A stretch of 64,000 bases of DNA from an uncultured Bacteroidales bacterium (GTDB lineage: Bacteria; Bacteroidota; Bacteroidia; Bacteroidales; WCHB1-69), in NCBI GenBank assembly GCA_905233625.1, contig CAJOFJ010000001.1, forward strand, positions 216,713 through 280,712. The letters are read 5' to 3'. The translations under genes and the position numbers were made by a program. Positions 1-8,135 of the stretch are shown here, piece after piece. The notes below the pieces were generated by a model. It had not been told where the DNA came from. It saw only the letters and a list, made by a program, of their open reading frames with translations, and did not search any database. Each line of letters opens with the position of its first letter. The first letter of the stretch is position 1.

Positions 1-789
1 CTGAAGAATGTGGTCATCATGATTCCCACCCTGATTGTCTTCTTCAAGCGCAAAAGCATCCCCGACATCCGCCTTACCGAACTGGGACAGTGGTGCTTCG
101 CTGCTATAGGCGCCATGCTTGTTTTTGGATTGGAAGCCTACTGTTTCCGCCACTTACCTGTCATCGACTATAGCAATTGGAAAATCGGTGAGAATGTAGC
201 CCAGAACTTTATCGATAAACCTGCAGTACAGGATATCGTGTTCCTATACAGAAACAATGCCGACAGTAGTATTGTCACCCTGTCGGAAGACGAACTGATG
301 ACCATCAGTGATGAACAGCCCGACTTTTACGACACCCATGAGTATGTGGATCGCAAGGATAGCATTATCAGCGAGTTTGAACGCGCCCCTCATGAGGGCT
401 TCAATATGCTGGATTCCACAGGCTCCGACATGGCCATGGAAATCTTCCTCAGCGAAGAACCAGCCTATATCTTCTTCATGCACAATCTGGATGAAACCAA
501 TATGAAAGGCATTCAGAATGAAGAATTCAAACGTATTGTCAACTACTGCCTCGAAAACGGCATCACAGTGGTGGGTATCTCTAACTCAGAAGGAAAAGTC
601 ATCCAGAAATTCAGTCAAGACAACAACATTCCATTCCCGATTTATGAGAATCATATCGACCCCGTGAAAGGTCCCTTCATGGTACGCGACGCTATCCGCT
701 CCAACCCCGGACTGATTATTATCCAGGGAGGCATTGTGAAAGGGAAGTATAATTGGAGAGACTTTAAGAAAGTGAAAACTGAAAACTGA
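1..789 (+). CDS. BT_3928-type DoxX/thioredoxin-like membrane protein, 3' part
   Basis: The reading frame is open from base 1, so the gene starts upstream of the window; the first in-window GTG or ATG need not be the true start. The visible N-terminal part is a hydrophobic segment (about residues 10-45 of what is seen) followed by a soluble domain of some 200 residues. The arrangement of a multi-spanning membrane domain followed by a thioredoxin-like tail matches the family I know as BT_3928 in Bacteroidota, whose role is uncertain. No CxxC motif is present in the visible tail, so thiol redox activity is not supported. The last six codons and the stop lie inside a heptanucleotide array. Family assignment is moderate because most of the membrane part is missing. 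Confidence 0.6.
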   Translation: MKNVVIMIPTLIVFFKRKSIPDIRLTELGQWCFAAIGAMLVFGLEAYCFRHLPVIDYSNWKIGENVAQNFIDKPAVQDIVFLYRNNADSSIVTLSEDELMTISDEQPDFYDTHEYVDRKDSIISEFERAPHEGFNMLDSTGSDMAMEIFLSEEPAYIFFMHNLDETNMKGIQNEEFKRIVNYCLENGITVVGISNSEGKVIQKFSQDNNIPFPIYENHIDPVKGPFMVRDAIRSNPGLIIIQGGIVKGKYNWRDFKKVKTEN

Positions 790-862
790 AAGTTGACGGT
801 TGACAATTAATAATTGATAGTTTAAGATTTAGAGTTTAGAGATTAAAGTTTAGAGTTTATAA
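772..862. repeat. Heptanucleotide array A
   Basis: Thirteen consecutive 7-nt units in unbroken phase, drifting from GTGAAAA/CTGAAAA through TTGACAA and TTGATAG to TTTAGAG. It contains the stop codon of the upstream gene and ends 9 bp before the start of the next one. Confidence 0.85.
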
Positions 863-871
863 TAGATATTT

Positions 872-2998
872 ATGAAAAGAATAAGTTCAATTCTGTTTAT
901 GATAGCCGCAGGTTTTATATTTACCCATTGCAGTAACAAAAGCGCCCCTATTCAGTATCCCGAGGCAGCTATGGGCAGCGACACAGATGTGTATTTCGGT
1001 GTGAAAGTGGCCGATCCTTATCGTTGGCTGGAAAACGACACCGCCCCCGAGGTGGAGGAATGGGTAAAGCAGCAGAACGAAATCACCCAGACCTATCTGC
1101 AGAAGATTCCCTTCCGCGAAGCCCTCAACAAACGACTGACCGACCTCTCCAACTACGAGAAAATAGGCACTCCTTTCAAAAAACACGGCAAATACTATTT
1201 TTACCGCAACGACGGGCTGCAAAACCAAAGCGTATTGTATGTCAAGGAGACTTTGGACGGTGAAGCCGAGGTGCTGTTAGACCCCAATACCCTGTCGGAC
1301 GACGGCACTGTGGCCCTCAACGGCATCAGCTTCTCGAACGACGGCAAATATATGGCCTATACCATCTCGCGCAGCGGCAGCGACTGGGTAGAAATTTACG
1401 TAATGGATTTGGCTACCCGCCAACTGACCCCCGACCATATTGAATGGGCCAAGTTCACCGACGCAGCCTGGCATGGCGACGGCTTCTACTACAGTTGCTA
1501 CGACCGCCCCGAAGCCGGCAAAGAATATTCGAACAAAAACGAAAACCACAAGATTTTCTATCACAAGATGGGCACCACCCAGGAAGAGGATGTGCTGACC
1601 TTTGAAAACCCGAAATATCCGCAACGCTTTTACGTGGCCAGCACCGATGAGGACGAGACCGTCATGTTCATTACCGAAGATGGTTTTGGAGCAGGCAACA
1701 ATCTGATGATGAAAGATTTACGCAAACCTAACACTCCCGTTATTGCACTTACCACTGATGCGGACTTCATTTACTCTCCTATTGAAGTTACGGGTAACGA
1801 CATCTACGTCTATACCAACTACAAAGCTCCGAAATACCGCCTGATGAAAGCCAACATTGACAATCCTAAAATTGAAAATTGGACCGAGGTGATTCCGGAA
1901 AGCAAGAATGTGATGAGCTCCGCCGCGATTATCGACGGCAAGCTGGTGCTGACTTATAACCAAGACTGCTCGCAGCACGCCTACGTCTATACTATGGACG
2001 GCAAACAAATGCACGAGGTTGAACTGCCCACACTGGGAACCGTCTGGTTCAGCGGCAACAAAGACGAGAAAGAAGTATTCTACGGCTTCTCTTCTTTCAC
2101 CTTCCCCTCCTGCATCTACCGATATGACATCGACAACAACAAGTCGGAGCTGTACATGGCCCCGAAGGTGGACTTCAAGAGCGACGACTACCTCACCGAA
2201 CAGATCTTTTTCACCAGTAAAGACGGCAGCAAAATCCCCATGTTCATCACCTACAAACGCGGTTTGAACCTGAGAGGCAACAACCCCGTGCTGATTTACG
2301 GCTACGGTGGTTTCAACATCAGCCTGAACCCCTCGTTCTCCACCATGCGCATTCCGTTCCTGGAAAATGGTGGCATATACGCACAGGTGAACCTGCGTGG
2401 TGGCGGCGAATATGGCGAGGACTGGCATCAAGCCGGCACCAAAATGAACAAGCAGAATGTGTTTGACGACTTCATCGCAGCCGCCGAATACCTCATCAGC
2501 GAGAATTACACCAACCCACAAAAAGTGGCCATCATGGGTGGCTCCAACGGCGGTTTGCTGGTAGGCGCCTGCGTCAACCAACGTCCCGACCTGTACCGAG
2601 TGGCCATTCCAATGGTCGGTGTGATGGACATGCTGCGCTACCACCTCTTCACCATCGGCTGGAACTGGGCGCCCGACTACGGCACCAGCACCGACAGCCA
2701 GGAGATGTTCGAGTACCTGTACAATTACTCACCACTGCACAATATTAAAAATGACGGCACCCCCTACCCTGCCATCATGGTGACTACTGCCGACCACGAT
2801 GACCGTGTGGTACCTGCCCATTCGTTCAAATACACCGCCGCACTGCAAGCTGCCAACACTGGCAACGCCCCGAAACTCATCCGCATTGAGACCAAGGCCG
2901 GCCACGGCGGCGGCATGCCCCTCAGCAAGGTGATTGACGAATACACCGACATCTACGCCTTCATCATGTACAACCTCGGCATGAAGCCCAAATTCTAA
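872..2998 (+). CDS. Prolyl oligopeptidase family serine peptidase (S9A), probable lipoprotein
   Basis: A 708-residue protein of the usual length for prolyl oligopeptidases, which cleave short peptides after proline. An N-terminal seven-bladed propeller region (about residues 30-430) precedes an alpha/beta hydrolase domain. The catalytic serine is in GGSNGG (Ser558), the acid is in DHDDRVV (about residues 642-645) and the histidine is in KAGHGGG (His678). The N-terminus is a signal sequence with a cysteine at residue 20 in a loose lipobox, suggesting an envelope-anchored enzyme. It heads a tight + strand run; queH starts 6 bp after its stop. The ATG at 872 follows the heptad array. Confidence 0.93.
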   Translation: MKRISSILFMIAAGFIFTHCSNKSAPIQYPEAAMGSDTDVYFGVKVADPYRWLENDTAPEVEEWVKQQNEITQTYLQKIPFREALNKRLTDLSNYEKIGTPFKKHGKYYFYRNDGLQNQSVLYVKETLDGEAEVLLDPNTLSDDGTVALNGISFSNDGKYMAYTISRSGSDWVEIYVMDLATRQLTPDHIEWAKFTDAAWHGDGFYYSCYDRPEAGKEYSNKNENHKIFYHKMGTTQEEDVLTFENPKYPQRFYVASTDEDETVMFITEDGFGAGNNLMMKDLRKPNTPVIALTTDADFIYSPIEVTGNDIYVYTNYKAPKYRLMKANIDNPKIENWTEVIPESKNVMSSAAIIDGKLVLTYNQDCSQHAYVYTMDGKQMHEVELPTLGTVWFSGNKDEKEVFYGFSSFTFPSCIYRYDIDNNKSELYMAPKVDFKSDDYLTEQIFFTSKDGSKIPMFITYKRGLNLRGNNPVLIYGYGGFNISLNPSFSTMRIPFLENGGIYAQVNLRGGGEYGEDWHQAGTKMNKQNVFDDFIAAAEYLISENYTNPQKVAIMGGSNGGLLVGACVNQRPDLYRVAIPMVGVMDMLRYHLFTIGWNWAPDYGTSTDSQEMFEYLYNYSPLHNIKNDGTPYPAIMVTTADHDDRVVPAHSFKYTAALQAANTGNAPKLIRIETKAGHGGGMPLSKVIDEYTDIYAFIMYNLGMKPKF

Positions 2999-3004
2999 TC
3001 TTTC

Positions 3005-3559
3005 ATGACCGAAGTCCTCCTGCATTCCTGCTGTGCCCCGTGCTCATCCGCTATTCTGGAATGGATGTTAAACAATAACTACACTCCTGTAGTCTATTAT
3101 TATAATCCCAATATTTTTCCTTCGGAAGAATATGAAATCCGGAAAAAGGAATGCAGCCGCTACACCCAGCAATTGGGAGTGCGCATGATCGATGGCGACT
3201 ATAACCACCAGCAATGGTGCGAGGAAATGAAAGGCTTGGAAGACCAACCCGAACGCGGCCAGCGCTGCCTGCAATGCTTCAAAATGAGACTTCTGAAGAG
3301 TGCAAAAATAGCCAAAGAGTTGAATATCAATTTATTCACCACTACTTTGGCTTCTTCAAGATGGAAAGACCTGAAACAGATCAATGAGGCGGGCTTATGG
3401 GCCGAACAACAGGTAGCAGGTACCCGATTCTGGGACAAAAACTGGCGCAAAGACGGACTGCAAGAACGAAGGAACCAGCTGCTAAAAGAAAATAATTTTT
3501 ACAATCAACAATATTGCGGCTGTGAATTCAGTTTAAAAGCCACAAAAAACAGAGAATAA
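3005..3559 (+). CDS. queH: Epoxyqueuosine reductase QueH
   Basis: A 184-residue protein of the QueH (former DUF208) family, which performs the final reduction of epoxyqueuosine to queuosine in tRNA and replaces the unrelated QueG. The diagnostic cysteines are visible: adjacent Cys9-Cys10 plus Cys13 near the N-terminus, a central CxxC in CLQCFKMRL, and a C-terminal CGC. These ligate the iron-sulfur cluster and neighbouring metal site in the family. It sits between the peptidase gene and porT with 5- to 6-bp gaps, so cotranscription is likely. Confidence 0.93.
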   Translation: MTEVLLHSCCAPCSSAILEWMLNNNYTPVVYYYNPNIFPSEEYEIRKKECSRYTQQLGVRMIDGDYNHQQWCEEMKGLEDQPERGQRCLQCFKMRLLKSAKIAKELNINLFTTTLASSRWKDLKQINEAGLWAEQQVAGTRFWDKNWRKDGLQERRNQLLKENNFYNQQYCGCEFSLKATKNRE

Positions 3560-3563
3560 TATC

Positions 3564-4295
3564 ATGCTGCATAAAAAACAAAACTACCGAAAAATACTTC
3601 TCATCCTGCTGTTGGTAATGACTTCAGTGGCCGCCTTCCCGCAAAAAGGCGGTTTTGGCGTGCCCAACCTGGAAAAATACGACAAGAAACTCTTCCATTT
3701 CGGTTTCAGTATCGGTTATAATCTTTTCGATTTCAATCTGAAAACCAATGCCTATTACCCGCAAACCGACTCTCTGCTGGTCATCAATACCAAAGCGGTC
3801 AGCGGGTTCAGTTTAGGTATCGTCACCGATCTGCGAATATGGAAATATTTCGACCTGCGTTTCATTCCTGGACTGTCATTTGGTGAAAGAGTACTCACCT
3901 ACGAATTTGCCAATCGTGTGAAAGACGATGACCGGCAAAAGCGCGTCGAGTCTGTGTATTTGGACCTTCCACTGCTGTTCAAAATCAAATCCTCCCGAAT
4001 GCACAATGTCCGCATCTATGTCATTGGTGGAGTGCAATACAGCTTGGACTTGATTTCCAACCAGAAAAAACAGTCCAAACGCCCCAACGAGATGCTGGTC
4101 AAACTCAATAGAAACGATGTGCAAGGGCAAGTCGGTTTTGGGCTGGATTTTTATTGCACCTATTTCAAACTCACCACTGAGGTAAAAATGTCATTTGGCA
4201 TGATCAACCTTTTGGTTCCTGACAAACACTTATATAGCAGCAATATCGAATCTGTGAAATCAAAAACATTACAAGTATCAGTAATATTCGAATAA
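3564..4295 (+). CDS. porT: Type IX secretion outer-membrane protein PorT
   Basis: A 243-residue protein with an N-terminal signal peptide (about residues 9-26, ending near AAFPQ) and alternating hydrophobic strands typical of an eight-stranded beta-barrel. The opening after the signal (KYDKKLFHFGFSIGYN) and the length match PorT, an outer-membrane protein required for T9SS secretion and gliding in Bacteroidota. The 3304-residue protein at 30924-40838 carries the sorting domain this system exports, so machine and cargo both occur in the window. The gene is followed 2 bp later by glyS. The name rests on sequence memory; a generic PorT-fold (PF13568) barrel is the alternative. Confidence 0.82.
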   Translation: MLHKKQNYRKILLILLLVMTSVAAFPQKGGFGVPNLEKYDKKLFHFGFSIGYNLFDFNLKTNAYYPQTDSLLVINTKAVSGFSLGIVTDLRIWKYFDLRFIPGLSFGERVLTYEFANRVKDDDRQKRVESVYLDLPLLFKIKSSRMHNVRIYVIGGVQYSLDLISNQKKQSKRPNEMLVKLNRNDVQGQVGFGLDFYCTYFKLTTEVKMSFGMINLLVPDKHLYSSNIESVKSKTLQVSVIFE

Positions 4296-4297
4296 TT

Positions 4298-5803
4298 ATG
4301 GCAAACAACGAAGAACTTTTCAAACAAATCATCTCTCACGCGAAAGAATACGGATTTATTTTCCCCTCCAGCGAAATATACGACGGTCTGAGTGCCGTTT
4401 ATGACTACGGAGAATATGGTGTTGAACTGAAAAACAACATCAAACAGTACTGGTGGAAAGCTATGGTGCAGTATCACGAGAACATTGTGGGCATCGACAG
4501 CGCCATATTCATGCACCCCACCATCTGGAAAGCTTCCGGCCACGTGGACGCATTCAACGACCCCCTCATCGACAACAAGGACTCCAAAAAGAGATACCGT
4601 GCAGATGTGCTGATTGAGGATCATATTCAGAAAATTGAAGATAAGATTAACAAAGAAGTCGAAAAAGCAAAAAAACGCTTCGAAAACTTCGATGAGACAT
4701 TATACCGTCAGACCAACCAGCGTGTGGTGGAATACCAGCAGAAAATTGACGACATCACCGCCCGCTATGCCGAATTGATGAACAACACCGACTTGGCTGG
4801 TCTGAAGGCCCTGATTGAGGAGTTAGGCATTGTCTGCCCGATTTCCGGAACCAAAAACTGGACCGATGTACGCCAGTTCAACCTGATGTTCGCCACCCAG
4901 ATGGGCTCCGTGGCGGAAGGTGCCGACACCATCTATCTGCGTCCTGAAACCGCCCAGGGTATTTTTGTCAACTTCTTGAATGTGTACAAAACCGGTAGAA
5001 TGAAGATCCCGTTCGGCATCGCCCAAATTGGCAAGGCTTTCCGTAACGAGATTGTCGCCCGCCAGTTCATCTTCAGAATGAGAGAATTCGAACAGATGGA
5101 AATGCAATTCTTTGTACGCCCGGGCGAAGAACTGAAATGGTTCGACTACTGGAAACAAAACCGTATCAAATGGCATCAGGACTTGGGTATCGCTCCCGAA
5201 AACTACCGCTTCCACGACCACGAGAAGCTGGCTCATTACGCTAATGCCGCTACCGATATCGAGTTCAAATTCCCCTTCGGCTTCAAGGAACTGGAAGGCA
5301 TCCACTCCCGTACCGACTTCGACCTCAGCCAGCATGAGAAATACTCCGGCAAGAAACTCCGTTTCTTCGACTCCGAGACCAACGAAAGCTATGTGCCTTA
5401 CGTCATCGAGACCTCTATCGGTGTGGACCGTATGTTCCTGGCCGTTTTCAGCCACGCCTATACCGAAGAGAAGCTGGAGGACGGCTCCACCCGCGTGGTG
5501 CTGCGCCTGCCCGCCAAGTTGGCTCCCATCAAGGCCGCTGTGCTGCCGCTGGTGAAGAAAGACGGTCTGCCCGAAAAAGCCCGCGAGGTGATGGATATGC
5601 TGAAGCCTTACATGATGTGCCAGTACGACGAGAAAGACGCCATCGGCCGCCGCTACCGCCGTCAGGATGCCATCGGCACACCCTATTGCATCACCATCGA
5701 CAACCAGACGATGGAAGACAATACTGTCACCATCCGCGAACGCGACAGCATGGAGCAAAAACGCGTGCCCATCAAAGAACTGCTTGCTGACATCAAATTC
5801 TAA
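4298..5803 (+). CDS. glyS: Glycine--tRNA ligase, single-chain (GlyQS) type
   Basis: A 501-residue class II aminoacyl-tRNA synthetase charging tRNA-Gly. It is the single-chain dimeric type found in Bacteroidota, not the alpha2beta2 type of Proteobacteria. Visible landmarks are the motif 2 region RPETAQGIFVNF, followed by the FRNEI and MREFEQMEMQFF segments, and a C-terminal anticodon-binding domain beginning near LAPIKAAVLPL. A coiled stretch rich in Lys and Glu at about residues 110-160 is the usual insertion. The start at 4298 follows the porT stop by 2 bp. Confidence 0.96.
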   Translation: MANNEELFKQIISHAKEYGFIFPSSEIYDGLSAVYDYGEYGVELKNNIKQYWWKAMVQYHENIVGIDSAIFMHPTIWKASGHVDAFNDPLIDNKDSKKRYRADVLIEDHIQKIEDKINKEVEKAKKRFENFDETLYRQTNQRVVEYQQKIDDITARYAELMNNTDLAGLKALIEELGIVCPISGTKNWTDVRQFNLMFATQMGSVAEGADTIYLRPETAQGIFVNFLNVYKTGRMKIPFGIAQIGKAFRNEIVARQFIFRMREFEQMEMQFFVRPGEELKWFDYWKQNRIKWHQDLGIAPENYRFHDHEKLAHYANAATDIEFKFPFGFKELEGIHSRTDFDLSQHEKYSGKKLRFFDSETNESYVPYVIETSIGVDRMFLAVFSHAYTEEKLEDGSTRVVLRLPAKLAPIKAAVLPLVKKDGLPEKAREVMDMLKPYMMCQYDEKDAIGRRYRRQDAIGTPYCITIDNQTMEDNTVTIRERDSMEQKRVPIKELLADIKF

Positions 5804-5817
5804 AGCATTTTGCTCTC

Positions 5818-7044
5818 ATGCCGCATCCTATTCTGCTGTTAAAAAACGGCATTAAACTCATTCACAAGGAGATAGACTCACCGATTTCGCACTTCGGCAT
5901 TTTGGTGAATGCCGGCACCCGCGATGAGGATGAAAACAAAATGGGCATTGCCCACTTTGTGGAACATACCATTTTCAAAGGCACGCAAAAACGCAGTGCC
6001 CATCAGGTGATACGCCGCCTGGAGGATGTGGGTGGCGAGCTGAATGCCAGCACCTCCAAGGAAGAGACCTATTTCCATGCCTCTTTCTTGTCTGCCGACT
6101 ACCCCCGTGCCGTGGAACTGCTGGCCGACATCCTTTTCCACTCCACTTTCCCTGAACAGGAATTGGAGAAAGAGAAAGATGTGGTGATTGAGGAAATCAA
6201 CTATTACAAGGATACTCCTTCAGAATTGATAATTGATGACTTTGAGAGCATGGTTTTCCAGGGGCATCCCATGGGACGCAATATCCTGGGCTCACGCAAG
6301 GATGTGAAGCATTTCAGACGTGAGGACATCCTGAACTTCATTCGTCGCAACTACGCCCGCAACAATATTGTACTGTCCTCCGCTGGCAATATCAGCGAAA
6401 AAAAACTACTGCGACTTTGCGAGCGCTATTTCGCTGACAAGCAGTTAGTTGAGAATCCATCCCCCAGAATTCCGTTTGACAACTATCATCCACAACATCA
6501 GCGGGTGAACAAGCATAGCAACCAGTCGCACATCATGATCGGTACGCCGGCTTACGCCATTACCCGTGATGAGCGCACCGCCTTCCAACTGCTTACCAAC
6601 CTTCTGGGCGGACAAGGCATGAACACCCGACTGAACATGGCGATTCGTGAGAATAAAGGGTTGGCTTACAGCGTAGAAGCCGTATATTCGCCCTTCTCAG
6701 ACACCGGTCTATTCACCGTCTATATCGGCTGCGAACACGACACCATTGAACAGTGCATCAACCTCAGCTATAAAGAGTTCAAAAAACTGTGTCAAAACAA
6801 GTTAGGCACCATGCAGCTGCACTATGCGAAAAAACAGTTCATCGGGCAGATCGCTATCACCAACGAGGCCAAGCTCAACGAAATGATTTCATTAGGCCGC
6901 ACCGCTCTCTTCTTCGATGAAGTAGAGAGCACCGAAGAGTCCATTGCCCGTCTGGAAGCCATTACCGCTGACGAAATTCTGCGAGTGGCTAACGAAATCC
7001 TGATTCCCGACCAAATGTCTACCCTAATATTCGGCAAACCATGA
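5818..7044 (+). CDS. M16 family zinc metallopeptidase
   Basis: A 408-residue pitrilysin/processing-peptidase-like protein. The inverted zinc motif HxxEH is at His46-Glu49-His50 and the third ligand is in the segment VVIEEINYY (about Glu126), the spacing expected for M16B enzymes. Two homologous halves are apparent, the second containing the conserved GQGMNTRLNMAIRENKGLAYS stretch (about residues 262-282). No signal peptide is seen, so it is predicted cytoplasmic. It lies 14 bp after glyS and its end overlaps the next start by 4 bp (ATGA), implying translational coupling. The substrate is unknown. Confidence 0.93.
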   Translation: MPHPILLLKNGIKLIHKEIDSPISHFGILVNAGTRDEDENKMGIAHFVEHTIFKGTQKRSAHQVIRRLEDVGGELNASTSKEETYFHASFLSADYPRAVELLADILFHSTFPEQELEKEKDVVIEEINYYKDTPSELIIDDFESMVFQGHPMGRNILGSRKDVKHFRREDILNFIRRNYARNNIVLSSAGNISEKKLLRLCERYFADKQLVENPSPRIPFDNYHPQHQRVNKHSNQSHIMIGTPAYAITRDERTAFQLLTNLLGGQGMNTRLNMAIRENKGLAYSVEAVYSPFSDTGLFTVYIGCEHDTIEQCINLSYKEFKKLCQNKLGTMQLHYAKKQFIGQIAITNEAKLNEMISLGRTALFFDEVESTEESIARLEAITADEILRVANEILIPDQMSTLIFGKP

Positions 7045-8135
7045 GAACCATCAAAATCCTATGCATAGCTTGCACCCTGCTGCTTCTCGCAGGGGCCTGC
7101 AAGACCAAAGCTCCTGTCGAAGAAGCTATTATCCTCGATGAAAATTCCGTTTCCGCCTTCGCCATGCAGATTGAGCAGAGCGTGCTGAACGGCAATCCAG
7201 ATACCTACAACCAAGCCTTTGACAAAGCGTATCTCAAATCCCTTATCCGCGACAACTCCATCGTCAATAGTAGTTTGGATGCCGACTTCGGACAGCAATT
7301 TTTCGAAAGCAACTTCCATGCCGGCGACGAGGCCATAGCCTTGGTGGACAATGGCGGCGACTTCAAGTTTGTGCGCTATTATCTGAATGCTGAAGACAGT
7401 AGTCACCACATCGTTTTCAGAACGTATAACGACTTCATTCTCAATTTCTTCGATTATGTGGTGGACACATTAGGAGGCTCTCTGGTCATCAAAGACGGGT
7501 TTATCTACAACAGCGGGAATCTTTTTTCGGATAACATTCGGGAGAATGTCCTGCTGAACGTACTCTATAAAACTAATCCTGAAGGCATTACGTCCATTCT
7601 CAGCCAAATCAAAAACCTCAGCGACCAAGGCAAGAGCTCAGAAGCCCTTCAGTTGCTGAATGAACACGAAACGGAACTTAAGGACCTGTCCTATTACTGG
7701 CAACTTTACATCGCCAACCTTTACAAGACCTGTCCCAAGACACAATACATTGACTCTATTAACGCATTAAAGGACAGAGGATTAGATCAAAGAACACTTC
7801 TTTTGCACCAACTTATGTTTAATCTCAATGAAGGTAGGACGGAAGCTTGTGAAGGCACTATTAACCAGCTGATTGAGTTTACTGGCGATGACCCGATTTT
7901 TTTACTGATTTTCGGGAAGACCAATTTTTATGCCAAAAACTACGAGACCGCTTTAGGCTGTTACGAAACTGCCAACCAATATCTGCCGCCATTATGGGAC
8001 TTATGGTATGGCCAATTGGAGTGTTACCACGCCATGCATAACACAGAAGGGTTCAACCAATGTCTTGAAACAGCCAAGCAAAATTACGGCATGACGGAGG
8101 AGGAGCTGTCAAAAGTGAGAAGAAAATTTCAGTAA
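7041..8135 (+). CDS. Lipoprotein with TPR-like C-terminal half
   Basis: A 364-residue protein with a clear lipobox (LLLAGAC, Cys20). Residues about 190-360 look like degenerate tetratricopeptide helices (for example FYAKNYETALGCYETA). The N-terminal half (about 35-180) is not recognised. Its start overlaps the M16 peptidase gene by 4 bp, suggesting one transcript. It converges on the minus-strand barrel gene with a 7-bp overlap of coding ends. No function can be assigned. Confidence 0.8.
   Translation: MRTIKILCIACTLLLLAGACKTKAPVEEAIILDENSVSAFAMQIEQSVLNGNPDTYNQAFDKAYLKSLIRDNSIVNSSLDADFGQQFFESNFHAGDEAIALVDNGGDFKFVRYYLNAEDSSHHIVFRTYNDFILNFFDYVVDTLGGSLVIKDGFIYNSGNLFSDNIRENVLLNVLYKTNPEGITSILSQIKNLSDQGKSSEALQLLNEHETELKDLSYYWQLYIANLYKTCPKTQYIDSINALKDRGLDQRTLLLHQLMFNLNEGRTEACEGTINQLIEFTGDDPIFLLIFGKTNFYAKNYETALGCYETANQYLPPLWDLWYGQLECYHAMHNTEGFNQCLETAKQNYGMTEEELSKVRRKFQ

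Noticed and set aside
1718..2644. Long minus-strand open frame opposite the prolyl oligopeptidase gene
   Set aside because: It mirrors the high-GC third-position pattern of the real gene, has no recognisable motif, promoter or start context.
4823..5758. Long minus-strand open frame opposite glyS
   Set aside because: Composition (His/Val/Phe-rich) is that of an antisense shadow; the synthetase motifs are all on the plus strand.
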